A DNA stretch of 64,000 bases from Streptomyces sp. MMG1533 (GTDB taxonomy: Bacteria; Actinomycetota; Actinomycetes; Streptomycetales; Streptomycetaceae): assembly GCF_001279775.1 (NCBI RefSeq), contig NZ_LGDG01000238.1, positions 3,589 through 67,588 on the forward strand, written 5' to 3'. The notes under the pieces were generated by a model that was given only the letters and a program-made list of their open reading frames with translations, made no database searches and was not told where the DNA came from. Of the stretch, positions 8,866 through 18,104 are shown piece by piece. Made by a program: the position numbers and the translations under genes. Positions within the stretch are counted from its first letter, which is position 1. Every line of letters starts with the position of its first letter.

Positions 8866-10380
8866 GTGGATCGCGCAACGCAGCTCACCGCCCGTAACAC
8901 CGGGCACTCGACCCCCCTACGCACCATTTCCTCACCACCCTTTTCCGGACACGGTGAGATCGCGGGAGCCGAGGCCGTTGCATACGATCCGGCGGTCACG
9001 ACACATTCGGCGTCCACGTCACATTCCCTGCACGTCAGGGCCGCCCGCGTCCTGGAAGACAACTGGACCGGCGCCTCGACGGTGCCCTCGCACGGTCTGT
9101 ACCCGCACCAGTGGTCCTGGGACTCGGCGTTCATCGCGATCGGCCTGCGCCACCTGTCGCCGCTCCGGGCGCAGACGGAGCTGGAGACGCTGCTCGACGC
9201 GCAGTGGGGCGACGGCCGGATCCCGCACATCGTCTTCAACCCCTCCGTCCCCCTCGACGCGTACTTCCCGAGCCCCGACTTCTGGCGCTCCTCGACCGCG
9301 GGGCGCGCTGCGGGCGCCCCGCGCACCGTACAGACCTCGGGCATCGTGCAGCCACCGGTGCACGCGCTGGCCGCCTGGCTGGTGCACCGCGCCGACCCGG
9401 GGCTGTCGCGGGCGCGCGGCTTCCTCGCCCGGGTGTATCCGCGGCTGGCGGCCTGGCACCGGTATCTGCTGCACCGGCGGGACCTGGGCGGGGGGTCGCT
9501 GGCGTCCGTCGTGCACCCCTGGGAACAGGGTATGGACAACAGCCCCTGCTGGGACGCCCCGTTGAGCAGGATCACACCGGCTCCGGCGCGCTCCTTCCGC
9601 CGTGCCGACCTGGACCACGGGGCGGCGGAGGACCGGCCGACGGATCTGGACTACGGACGGTATGTGCGGCTGGCGACGGACTACCGGGACGCCGGATACG
9701 CCGACGGCGCCGGTGACTTCGCGGTGGAGGACCCGGCGTTCAACGCCCTGCTCATCGCCTCCGAGCACGCCCTCGCGCGGATCGCGGAGGAACTCGGGGC
9801 CGCGGGGACGGCCCGGCACGCGCGTGCCGAGCGGCTGACCGCGGCGCTGGTCGAGCGGCTGTGGGACCCGGCGGAGGGGATGTTCTTCTGCCGGGACGTG
9901 CGGGGCGGGGACCTGATCCGCGAGCGCAGTGTCTCCGGGATCGTTCCGCTGCTGCTGCCCGGCCTGCCCCGGGAGACCACGGACGCGCTCGTCCGCACGC
10001 TGGGCGGGGCGCACTTCGGGCTGGGTGACTCGACGCGCCTGGTCCCGAGCTACGACCTGCTCGGCGAGGCCTTCGACCCGCACCGCTACTGGCGCGGCCC
10101 GGCCTGGTTCAACACCGCCTGGCTGGTGGAGCGCGGGCTGCGCACGCACGGCGAGCAGGGGCGGGCCGACGCGCTGCGCCAGGCCGTCCTGGACATCGCC
10201 GGCACGTCCGACTTCGCGGAGTACGTGGACCCGTACACCGGCGATGCCTGCGGGGCGACCGGCTTCAGCTGGACCGCCGCGCTCACGCTCGACCTGCTGC
10301 ACACAGGCCCGGGAGACGACGCGTCCCCCACGGGCATCCGGACGTTCGAGATGAGTGACAAGGGAGGGGACCGGGGATGA
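8866..10380 (+). CDS. MGH1/GH63-like glycoside hydrolase
   Basis: 504-residue (alpha/alpha)6-barrel enzyme related to mannosylglycerate/glucosylglycerate hydrolase and GH63 glucosidases. Motifs: YPHQWSWDSAFIAIGLRHL, WGDGRIPHIVF, HPWEQGMDNSPCWD (barrel motif holding the catalytic Asp in the family) and RYWRGPAWFNTAWL. No signal peptide, so cytoplasmic. The GTG at 8866 has GGGGAG six bases upstream and a stop codon just before it; homology only begins near residue 50, so the first ~45 residues are atypical. Overlaps the next gene by ATGA. Substrate probably a small alpha-glycoside or glycosylglycerate; not determinable here. Confidence 0.85.
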   Translation: MDRATQLTARNTGHSTPLRTISSPPFSGHGEIAGAEAVAYDPAVTTHSASTSHSLHVRAARVLEDNWTGASTVPSHGLYPHQWSWDSAFIAIGLRHLSPLRAQTELETLLDAQWGDGRIPHIVFNPSVPLDAYFPSPDFWRSSTAGRAAGAPRTVQTSGIVQPPVHALAAWLVHRADPGLSRARGFLARVYPRLAAWHRYLLHRRDLGGGSLASVVHPWEQGMDNSPCWDAPLSRITPAPARSFRRADLDHGAAEDRPTDLDYGRYVRLATDYRDAGYADGAGDFAVEDPAFNALLIASEHALARIAEELGAAGTARHARAERLTAALVERLWDPAEGMFFCRDVRGGDLIRERSVSGIVPLLLPGLPRETTDALVRTLGGAHFGLGDSTRLVPSYDLLGEAFDPHRYWRGPAWFNTAWLVERGLRTHGEQGRADALRQAVLDIAGTSDFAEYVDPYTGDACGATGFSWTAALTLDLLHTGPGDDASPTGIRTFEMSDKGGDRG

Positions 10381-12314
10381 CGGACCGGCATCATCTGCTC
10401 GTGCACGGCGGGACGTTCGCCGCTGTGGGCGACGGTGGGGACATCAGTGGCGTTCGGGGCGGCAGCTCCCCGGACGGGTTATTCGTACGCGACGCCCGGC
10501 ATCTGAGCCGGTGGCAGCTCACCGTCGACGGTGCCGTGCCGGAGGCCCTGTCGCCGGTCGCCGACGGGGACACCGCCCGGTGTGTGCTGGTGCCGCGGGG
10601 CGGACGCCAGGAGCCGCCCGCGTACACCCTGTTCCGTGAACAGGCCGTGGGCGACGGCTCGTTCGTCGAGTCCCTGCGCGTGACCAGCAACCGTCCGGTG
10701 CCGACGACGGTCCGGCTCGCGGTCACCGCGGACGCCGACTTCACCGACCAGTTCGAACTGCGCTCGGACCACCGCACGTACGCGAAAACAGGAGCGACCC
10801 GCTCTCGCCAAATCCTCGACGACGGCGTGGAGTTCGGCTACCAGCGCGGTGAGTGGCGGTCCTGTACGACCGTGACGACCGAGCCCGCCCCGGACGGCGT
10901 CGAGGAGACCGGCACCGGCGCCCGTCGCCTCGTCTGGACCTTCGATCTGGAGCCGCACGGCACGGCGGAGCTGATGCTGCGCGTGATGGCACGGCCGCAC
11001 GGGGACAAGCGGGCACTGCGGGTACCACGCTCCCCGGCCGCGCTGAACGACCAACTCCTCGCACTGGAGGGCGAGTTCGTGGAAGGCGTGGCCTTCCCGA
11101 CCGGCTGGCCCGAGCTGGCCGCGGCCTGTGCGCGCGGGCTCGCCGACCTCGCCGCGCTCCAGGTGCCGGCGACCGGGCCGGACGGCGAGGAACTGCGCGT
11201 ACCGGCGGCGGGCGCCCCCTGGTTCCTGACCCTGTTGGGCCGGGACGCCCTGCTGACCTCGCTGTTCGCGCTGCCCTACCGGCCCCGGCCGGCCGCCGCC
11301 ACCCTGCTGGCGCTGGCCGCGGCCCAGGCGACGGAGACCGGCCCGGAGTCGGTCTCCCAGCCCGGCAAGATCGTGCACGAGGTGCGGCACGGCGAGCTGG
11401 CGCACTTCGGGCAGGTGCCGTACGGCCGTTACTACGGCTCGGTCGACGCCACCCCGCTGTTCCTCGTGCTGCTCGGGGCGTACGTCGAGCACACCGGGGA
11501 CGCGGATCTGGCCCGGCGTCTGGAGCCCAACGTCCGGGCGGCGATCGGCTGGATGCTGGACCACGGCGGGCTGACCTCGCGCGGCTACCTGGTCTACCGC
11601 GCCGACCAGGGCGGCCTCGCCAACCAGAACTGGAAGGACTCCCCCGGCGCCATCTGCTCGGCCGACGGCACCCGCGCAAGCGGCCCGGTGATGGCGGCGG
11701 GGGCCCAGGGGTACGCGTACGACGCGCTGCGCCGCACCGCCTGGCTGGCGCGCACGGCGTGGGACGACCAGGTCTACGCGGCCCTGCTGGAGCAGGCCGC
11801 CGCCGACCTGCGCGACCGCTTCCAGCGCGACTTCTGGATGCCGGAGCACTCCTTCCCCGCCCTCGCGCTGGACGGCGAGGGGCGCCAGGTGGACGCGCTC
11901 GCCTCGGACGCCGGGCATCTGCTGTGGTCGGGGCTGCTGGACAAGGAGTACGGCGAGGTCGTCGGGCGGCGTCTGCTGGAACCCGACTTCTTCTCCGGCT
12001 GGGGTGTGCGCACGCTGGCCGCCGGGCAGTCGGCGTACCACCCGCTGTCGTACCACCGCGGTTCGGTGTGGCCGCACGACAACGCGCTGATCGCCCTGGG
12101 TCTGTCCCGCTACGGCCTGCACGACGAGGCCCGTACGGTCGCCCACGGCCTGGTCGACGCGGCGACGGCGACCGGGCACCGGCTGCCGGAGGTCCTGGCG
12201 GGCTACGGCCGGGACACCCACGCGGAGCCGGTGCCTTACCCGCACGCGTGCGTGCGGGAGTCGCGGTCGGCCGCGGCGCCGCTGGCGCTGCTGACGGCGG
12301 TCGGCGGCGCGTAG
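10377..12314 (+). CDS. Glycogen-debranching-like (amylo-1,6-glucosidase type) glycosidase
   Basis: 645 residues. N-terminal GDE_N_bis-type beta domain about 5-200 (LFVRDARHLSRWQLTVDG), then an (alpha/alpha)6 barrel with WFLTLLGRDALLTSLF, NQNWKDSPGAI, SYHRGSVWPHDNALIALGL and a terminal CxRESRSAAAPL. Homologues are annotated amylo-alpha-1,6-glucosidase or glycogen debranching protein, but lack the transferase half of true debranchers. Translationally coupled to the MGH1-like gene (ATGA), so the two probably act on one substrate under the divergent ROK repressor. No transporter is adjacent, which suggests an internal substrate such as a compatible solute, or import from elsewhere. Confidence 0.85.
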   Translation: MTDRHHLLVHGGTFAAVGDGGDISGVRGGSSPDGLFVRDARHLSRWQLTVDGAVPEALSPVADGDTARCVLVPRGGRQEPPAYTLFREQAVGDGSFVESLRVTSNRPVPTTVRLAVTADADFTDQFELRSDHRTYAKTGATRSRQILDDGVEFGYQRGEWRSCTTVTTEPAPDGVEETGTGARRLVWTFDLEPHGTAELMLRVMARPHGDKRALRVPRSPAALNDQLLALEGEFVEGVAFPTGWPELAAACARGLADLAALQVPATGPDGEELRVPAAGAPWFLTLLGRDALLTSLFALPYRPRPAAATLLALAAAQATETGPESVSQPGKIVHEVRHGELAHFGQVPYGRYYGSVDATPLFLVLLGAYVEHTGDADLARRLEPNVRAAIGWMLDHGGLTSRGYLVYRADQGGLANQNWKDSPGAICSADGTRASGPVMAAGAQGYAYDALRRTAWLARTAWDDQVYAALLEQAAADLRDRFQRDFWMPEHSFPALALDGEGRQVDALASDAGHLLWSGLLDKEYGEVVGRRLLEPDFFSGWGVRTLAAGQSAYHPLSYHRGSVWPHDNALIALGLSRYGLHDEARTVAHGLVDAATATGHRLPEVLAGYGRDTHAEPVPYPHACVRESRSAAAPLALLTAVGGA

Positions 12315-12334
12315 CAAGACCGGTTGGTGAGGCG

Positions 12335-12380
12335 TTTGCCCGGTGTTTGCCGAGCACTGGGCAAATGGGCTGAACACCGG
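12335..12380. terminator. Interleaved inverted repeats after glycosidase operon
   Basis: TTTGCCC (12335-12341) pairs with GGGCAAA (12359-12365), and CCGGTGTT (12340-12347) pairs with AACACCGG (12373-12380). The arms are interleaved, so the pairings are mutually exclusive or form a pseudoknot. Position right after the operon and before the next gene fits a terminator or a leader structure. Confidence 0.4.
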
Positions 12381-12468
12381 ACGGAGGCGAACCGTACGGG
12401 AATGCGGCGGATCCGAGGCCCCACTTCGGATCCGGCGTATCACCCGTTTCGTACGGAAGGACCTCCGG

Positions 12469-14220
12469 GTGTCGACAGAGCTGACCGAGCCGGCCGAGGC
12501 CACGGGCGAAGCCGTACCCGACGAGGAAACGCCGGTCACGCTCAGGGGCCGCCTGGCCCACTGGCGCACCTGGCGCACCCGCCGTCCCGTCGCCGCCCGT
12601 GCCCTCTCCTGGACGGTCACCGCTCTCGCCGCGGTCCTGGTCTTCGGCGCCCTGCTGCTGCCGAACAGAGTCGGCGCGCTCGAGTACAACCGGTTCACGC
12701 GACTGCCGGTGGAGGCCATCCTCGGAGCCGTGGTGGTGCTCGTGCTGCCGCGCCGGCCGCGGGTGATCGTGGCGGCGCTGTCCGGGGTGCTCCTCGGCGC
12801 GCTGACCGTGCTCAACCTGCTCGACATGGGGTTCCTCGAGTACCTGGGCCGGGGCTTCAACCTGGTCCTCGACTGGGGGCTGTTGGACGACGCCCAGGCC
12901 TACGTCGAGGACTCGATGGGCAAGGCGACGGCCGTCGGCGCGGCGGTCGGCGCGGCCGTCCTCGTCGTGCTGCTGCTCGTCGTGACGGCGTCGGCGACGG
13001 TCCGGCTGAGCAATCTGCTGGTCAGCGACCGTCAGACCGGCACCCGGGCCACCCTGATCGCGGGCACCGTCTGGATAGCCTGCTCCGCTCTCGGCCTCCA
13101 GATCGACGGCGTGCCGATCGCCTCCGACCGGGCCGGCGGGGCACTGAAGATCCAGGCGCGGCGGGTGCAGGACACGCTCCACGACGAGGCGGCGTTCGCG
13201 AAGGAGGCCAAGGCCGACAGCTTCGGCAACACGCCCGGCAGCCAGCTGCTGCCCGACCTGCGCGGCAAGGACGTCGTCTTCACGTTCATCGAGAGCTACG
13301 GCCGCAGCGCGATCGAGGACCCGGACATCGCGCCGGGCGTCGACAAGACGCTGGACGCGAGCACCGAGGCCCTCAAGAAGGCAGGCTTCCACGCGAAGAG
13401 CGGCTGGATGACCTCGGCGACGTACGGCGGCAGCAGCTGGCTCGGCCACTCCACGACCATGTCGGGCCTGTGGATCGACAACCAGCAGCGCTACCGCACG
13501 GTCATGGCCGGCGACCACCTCAGCCTCACCAAGGCCTTCCAGAAGACCGGTGCCTGGGACACGGTCGGCGTGATGCCCGGTGTGCAGAAGGCCTGGCCGG
13601 AGCAGAGCTTCTACGGCCTCGACAAGGTCTACAACGCCTTCCAGATGGGCTACCAGGGCCCGAAGTTCAGCTGGTCGACCATGCCGGACCAGTACGCGCT
13701 GGAGGCCTTCCAGCGTCTGGTGCACGGCAAGAAGCGCGACAAGCCGCTGATGTCGGAGATCATCCTGACCTCCAGCCACCAGCCCTGGGCGCCGATCCCG
13801 AAGCTGGTCGACTGGGACGAGATCGGCGACGGCTCGGTCTTCGACCCGATCGAGAAGGCCGGCCTCGCCCCGTCGGACGTCGTCACGAACTCCGCCCGCT
13901 CCAAGCAGGAGTACGGCAAGTCCGTCCAGTACTCCGTCACCAGCCTCACCCAGTGGCTGGAGCGCTACGGCACCGACGACACCGTCCTCGTCTTCCTCGG
14001 CGACCACCAGCCCATCGCCCGGGTCAGCGGCACGAACGCCAGCCGTGACGTGCCCGTGTCGATCGTCGCGAAGGACCCGAAGGTCCTCGACAAGATCGCC
14101 TCCTGGCACTGGACGGACGGCCTGAAGCCCGCCGAGAACGCGCCGGTGTGGAAGATGAGTTCGTTCCGGGACCGCTTCCTGACGGCGTACGGGTCGACGC
14201 CCCATCCGTCCGAGGACTGA
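12469..14220 (+). CDS. Membrane-anchored alkaline phosphatase/sulfatase superfamily protein
   Basis: 583 residues. The first ~210 hold about five membrane segments (clear ones near 45-63, 97-118, 150-175); the C-terminal part is an extracellular sulfatase-fold domain like LTA synthase/phosphoglycerol transferases: FTFIESYGRSAI (metal Glu region), YGGSSWLGHSTTMSGLW, and FLGDHQPIARVSG (metal Asp/His). GTG 12469 has GGAAGGA eight bases upstream; the ATG at 12343 lies inside the inverted repeats and is less likely. Probably modifies cell-envelope polymers or lipids. Exact substrate unknown. Confidence 0.85.
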   Translation: MSTELTEPAEATGEAVPDEETPVTLRGRLAHWRTWRTRRPVAARALSWTVTALAAVLVFGALLLPNRVGALEYNRFTRLPVEAILGAVVVLVLPRRPRVIVAALSGVLLGALTVLNLLDMGFLEYLGRGFNLVLDWGLLDDAQAYVEDSMGKATAVGAAVGAAVLVVLLLVVTASATVRLSNLLVSDRQTGTRATLIAGTVWIACSALGLQIDGVPIASDRAGGALKIQARRVQDTLHDEAAFAKEAKADSFGNTPGSQLLPDLRGKDVVFTFIESYGRSAIEDPDIAPGVDKTLDASTEALKKAGFHAKSGWMTSATYGGSSWLGHSTTMSGLWIDNQQRYRTVMAGDHLSLTKAFQKTGAWDTVGVMPGVQKAWPEQSFYGLDKVYNAFQMGYQGPKFSWSTMPDQYALEAFQRLVHGKKRDKPLMSEIILTSSHQPWAPIPKLVDWDEIGDGSVFDPIEKAGLAPSDVVTNSARSKQEYGKSVQYSVTSLTQWLERYGTDDTVLVFLGDHQPIARVSGTNASRDVPVSIVAKDPKVLDKIASWHWTDGLKPAENAPVWKMSSFRDRFLTAYGSTPHPSED

Positions 14221-14235
14221 GCCCTTTCACGGGGT

Positions 14236-15378
14236 TCAGCCCCCGGACGTGTCCAGTTCCGCGTCCTCGCCGATCCCCGCGCAGTCGTACGGGTCCTTCA
14301 GCCAGCCGTCCGGCAGCACCACCCGGTTGTTGCCGGAGGTACGGCCGCGGGGCCCGTCGGCGCCCACGGGCCAGGGCTGGTCGAGGTCCAGCTCGTCGAG
14401 TCCGGACCGGAGTTCGGCCAGCGAGGAGGTGATCGCGAGCCGCTTCCGCATCTCGGAGCCGACCGCGAAGCCCTTCAGGTACCAGGCGACGTGCTTGCGG
14501 AAGTCGATGACCCCGCGCGCCTCGTCGCCGATCCACTCGCCGAGCAGGGTGGCGTGGCGGACCATGACGTCGGCGACCTCGCGGAGGGAGGGGCGTGCGA
14601 TGTCCTCGGTACGTCCCTCGAAGGCCGCCACCAGGTCCGCGAACAGCCACGGCCGGCCGAGGCACCCGCGCCCCACGACCACTCCGTCACAGCCCGTCTC
14701 GCGCACCATCCGCAGCGCGTCCTCGGCCGACCAGATGTCGCCGTTGCCGAGCACGGGGATCTCCGGGACGTGCTCCTTGAGGCGGGCGATGGCGTCCCAG
14801 TCGGCCGTGCCGCCGTAGTGCTGGGCGGCGGTGCGGCCGTGCAGGGCGATGGAGGTGACGCCCTCCTCGACGGCGATGCGGCCGGCGTCGAGGAAGGTGA
14901 TGTGGTCGTCGTCGATGCCCTTGCGCATCTTCATCGTCACCGGCAGGTCCCCGGCACCGCTGACGGCCTCGCGCAGGATCGCCCGCAGCAGGTTGCGCTT
15001 GTACGGGAGGGCGGAGCCGCCGCCCTTGCGGGTCACCTTCGGGACCGGGCAGCCGAAGTTCAGGTCGATGTGGTCGGCGAGGTCCTCCTCCGCGATCATG
15101 CGGACGGCCTTGCCGACGGTCGCCGGGTCGACGCCGTACAGCTGGATCGAGCGCGGCGTCTCGGTCGCGTCGAAGTGGATCAGCTGCATGGTCTTCTCGT
15201 TGCGCTCGACCAGCGCCCGGGTCGTGATCATCTCGCTGACGAACAGGCCCTTGCCACCGCTGAACTCCCTGCACAGGGTGCGGAAGGGCGCGTTGGTGAT
15301 CCCGGCCATGGGGGCGAGGACGACCGGCGGCCGGACGGTGTGCGGGCCGATCTGCAGGGGCGGGGCGAGCGTGGGCAT
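14236..15378 (-). CDS. dusB: tRNA-dihydrouridine synthase
   Basis: FMN enzyme reducing uridines in the tRNA D-loop, 380 residues. TIM barrel with LAPMAGITNAPFR at the start, LNFGCPVPKVTRKGGGSAL (catalytic Cys), TMKMRKGIDDD, IALHGRTAAQHYGG, GNGDIWSAEDA and VVVGRGCLGRPW, followed by the helical C-terminal domain (GEWIGDEARGVIDFRKH). Start ATG 15378 gives MPTLAPPLQIGPH. Divergent from the DHA2 exporter. Confidence 0.95.
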   Translation of the reverse strand: MPTLAPPLQIGPHTVRPPVVLAPMAGITNAPFRTLCREFSGGKGLFVSEMITTRALVERNEKTMQLIHFDATETPRSIQLYGVDPATVGKAVRMIAEEDLADHIDLNFGCPVPKVTRKGGGSALPYKRNLLRAILREAVSGAGDLPVTMKMRKGIDDDHITFLDAGRIAVEEGVTSIALHGRTAAQHYGGTADWDAIARLKEHVPEIPVLGNGDIWSAEDALRMVRETGCDGVVVGRGCLGRPWLFADLVAAFEGRTEDIARPSLREVADVMVRHATLLGEWIGDEARGVIDFRKHVAWYLKGFAVGSEMRKRLAITSSLAELRSGLDELDLDQPWPVGADGPRGRTSGNNRVVLPDGWLKDPYDCAGIGEDAELDTSGG

Positions 15379-15474
15379 CCACCCATTGTCGCGTACGGCG
15401 ACCTGTGCTCGAGGGATGATCCTGTAACGGTCATTAGTTAGACGCACTATCGACATCGGCGTACGCTGGAGCGC

Positions 15475-16920
15475 ATGCCCGAGCTCAGCCACCGCCGCCG
15501 CATGCTGGTGCTCGCGATCTGCTGTATGAGCCTGCTGATCGTGAGCCTCGACAACACCGTCCTGAACGTCGCCCTGCCCTCCATGCAGAAGGAACTGCAC
15601 GCGAGCACGTCGGGCCTCCAGTGGACGATCGACGCCTACACCCTGGTGCTCGCCTCGCTGCTGATGCTCGCCGGCTCCACGGCCGACCGGATCGGCCGCA
15701 AGCGGGTGTTCATGGCAGGCCTGATCGTCTTCACCCTCGGCTCGGCCCTGTGTTCCATGGCCCCCAACCTGGAGATGCTGGTCGTCTTCCGCATGGTCCA
15801 GGCGGTGGGCGGCTCGATGCTCAACCCGGTCGCCATGTCGATCATCACCAACACGTTCACGGACCCACGCGAACGGGCGCGGGCGATCGGTGCGTGGGGT
15901 GCGGTGGTCGGCATCTCCATGGCCGCCGGGCCGCTGGTCGGCGGGCTGCTCGTGGAGTCGGTCGGCTGGCGGTCGATCTTCTGGGTCAACCTGCCGGTGG
16001 GACTCGCCGCCCTGCTGCTCACCCTGCGCCACGTCCCCGAGTCCCGCGCCCCCAAGGCCCGCCGCCCCGACCCGGTCGGCCAGGTCATGGTGATCGCGCT
16101 GTTCGGTTCCCTGACGTACGCGATCATCGAGGCGCCGAACGCCGGGGTCACCGCGATCCTGCCGTTCGCCGCGCTGGCGCTGGCCGCGCTGGTCGGGCTG
16201 CTGTGGTACGAGCCCCGGCGCGACGAACCCCTCATCGACCTGCGGTTCTTCCGTTCGGCGCCGTTCAGTGGGGCCACGGTGATCGCGGTCAGCGGGTTCG
16301 CCGCGTTGGGCGGGTTCCTGTTCCTGTCGACGCTGTATCTGCAGAACGTGCGGGGGCTGGACGCGCTGCAGGCGGGGTTGTGGATGCTGCCGATGGCCGT
16401 CCCGACGTTCCTGTGCGCGCCGCTGTCCGGGCGGCTGGTCGGGTCCGTCGGGCCGCGTGTTCCGCTGGTGATCGCGGGCGTGGCGATGACGGCGAGCGGT
16501 GTGCTGTTCGCCGGGTTCGAGGCCGAGACCTCCAATGTCACGTTGTTCGTCGGGTACGTGCTGTTCGGCATCGGGTTCGGGTTCGTCAACGCGCCGATCA
16601 CCAACACGGCGGTGTCGGGGATGCCGCGCAGTCAGGCGGGGGTCGCGGCGGCGGTCGCCTCCACCAGCCGACAGCTCGGCCAGACCCTCGGCGTCGCGGT
16701 GGTCGGCGCGGTCCTGGCAGCGGGCGTGAGCACCTCGTCGTACCGCGACACCTTCGTCTCCGCCGCCGTACCCGGCTGGTGGATCCTCGCCGGATGCGGA
16801 CTGCTGGTCCTCGTCCTGGGCGCCGCGACCACCGGACCGCGGGCCCGACGGACCGCCGAGCGGACGGCGGAGCGGCTGGAGGCGACGGACGTCCGGGAGG
16901 CGGCGGCCGTCAGCGCCTGA
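15475..16920 (+). CDS. DHA2-family MFS drug exporter (EmrB/QacA type)
   Basis: 481 residues with about 14 hydrophobic segments. SLDNTVLNVALP is the DHA2 TM1 signature, ADRIGRKRVFMAGL the conserved cytoplasmic loop between TM2 and TM3, and GPLVGGLLVESVGWRSIFWVN the TM5/6 motif. Proton-driven efflux of small toxic molecules is the likely role. ATG 15475 with CTGGAG just upstream. An AraC regulator follows 97 bp downstream on the same strand and may control it. Confidence 0.92.
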   Translation: MPELSHRRRMLVLAICCMSLLIVSLDNTVLNVALPSMQKELHASTSGLQWTIDAYTLVLASLLMLAGSTADRIGRKRVFMAGLIVFTLGSALCSMAPNLEMLVVFRMVQAVGGSMLNPVAMSIITNTFTDPRERARAIGAWGAVVGISMAAGPLVGGLLVESVGWRSIFWVNLPVGLAALLLTLRHVPESRAPKARRPDPVGQVMVIALFGSLTYAIIEAPNAGVTAILPFAALALAALVGLLWYEPRRDEPLIDLRFFRSAPFSGATVIAVSGFAALGGFLFLSTLYLQNVRGLDALQAGLWMLPMAVPTFLCAPLSGRLVGSVGPRVPLVIAGVAMTASGVLFAGFEAETSNVTLFVGYVLFGIGFGFVNAPITNTAVSGMPRSQAGVAAAVASTSRQLGQTLGVAVVGAVLAAGVSTSSYRDTFVSAAVPGWWILAGCGLLVLVLGAATTGPRARRTAERTAERLEATDVREAAAVSA

Positions 16921-17017
16921 GCGACGCCCATATCCCGCTCATGCCAAGGGAGTACTCTCCGCACGGGCGGGAACCGACTGGACCGCCGACGGGGATGCGG
17001 GCGGAGGTCGGGCGGGG

Positions 17018-18022
17018 ATGATCGGGACGGTGTTCCGTACCGAGGACGTACCGGTGGAGGACAGGTTCGAGTACTGGCGGCAGCTGATGGACCGGACCAT
17101 CGCGCCCAGCGACATGAGCACTGACTACGCCGCGGACTTCTGGGCGGAGCAGCGCCTGCTCGAACTGGGTCCGGTGCGCGTGTGGCCGGTCCGGGTGCTG
17201 CCGACGCGGTACCGGCGCAACGCGCGGATGGTGCGGCAGTCCGACCCCGAGGAGTACCACCTGTCGCTGGTGCTCGGCGGCGGGCTGGGCTTCGACCACG
17301 TGGGGCGGTCCGACACGTACGGCCCGCACGACCTGTGGCTGTCCGACAGCTCACGCCCGTACGACGTACAGCCCCACGGGATGCGGCCGTCGGCCGACCG
17401 GGAGCTCCCCTTCATCACCGGCGTGGGCGTGGAGTTCCCCAAGGCCCTGCTGCCCCTGCCACCGACCCGGGTCCGGGAACTGCTGAGCAGGCGGCTCTCG
17501 GCGCGGGAGGGAACGGGCGCCCTGCTGACGGATTTCCTCACCGGCCTGGACCGGCAGTCCGACTTCCTCCAGCCGTCCGACGCGCCGCGCCTCGGCGTGA
17601 TCCTGGTCGACCTGCTGGCAGCGTGGCTCGCCCACACGCTGGAGGCCGAGGCCGCCCTGTCGCCGGAGACCCACCGCCGGGTCATGGTCACCCGCGTACG
17701 AGCGTTCATCCGGCAGCACCTGCACGACCCGGAGCTGCGGCCGCCCGTGATCGCCGCCGCACACCACATCTCCGTCAGCTATCTGCACCGGCTCTTCCAG
17801 GAAGAGGGGTCGGGCGAGACGGTGGCGGCCTGGATCCGCGCTCAGCGGCTGGCGGGCGCCCGCCGCGATCTGGCGAACCCCGCGCTGCGCACCACGCCGG
17901 TCCACACCATCGCCGCCCGCTGGGGCATCTCCCGCGCCTCCGACTTCACCCGTGCCTTCCGCACCGCGTACGGGATCTCGCCCACGGAATACCGGTTCCA
18001 GGCCCTGTTGGAGGGCGAGTAG
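17018..18022 (+). CDS. AraC-family regulator
   Basis: 334 residues. N-terminal AraC_binding_2-type ligand domain (VEDRFEYWRQLMDRTIAPSD about 12-33), C-terminal double helix-turn-helix about 225-330 with ISVSYLHRLFQEEG and SDFTRAFRTAYGISPTEYR. Lies downstream of the exporter with a short gap; could sense an exported compound, but no operator was identified. ATG 17018 lacks a strong ribosome site and is chosen as the first Met of the conserved domain. Confidence 0.9.
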   Translation: MIGTVFRTEDVPVEDRFEYWRQLMDRTIAPSDMSTDYAADFWAEQRLLELGPVRVWPVRVLPTRYRRNARMVRQSDPEEYHLSLVLGGGLGFDHVGRSDTYGPHDLWLSDSSRPYDVQPHGMRPSADRELPFITGVGVEFPKALLPLPPTRVRELLSRRLSAREGTGALLTDFLTGLDRQSDFLQPSDAPRLGVILVDLLAAWLAHTLEAEAALSPETHRRVMVTRVRAFIRQHLHDPELRPPVIAAAHHISVSYLHRLFQEEGSGETVAAWIRAQRLAGARRDLANPALRTTPVHTIAARWGISRASDFTRAFRTAYGISPTEYRFQALLEGE

Positions 18023-18104
18023 ACGATGACCTTCCTCGGGGTGGCGCCTCACCCTCCGGTCGCCGGTTTCCCGCACTTCGGAGAGCATCCCGAGTGCCGA
18101 CGCA

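Noticed and set aside
10741..14205. 1154-codon minus frame opposite the glycosidase and sulfatase-fold genes
   Set aside because: Low-complexity composition, no start signal, and both strands' real genes are well supported on the plus side.
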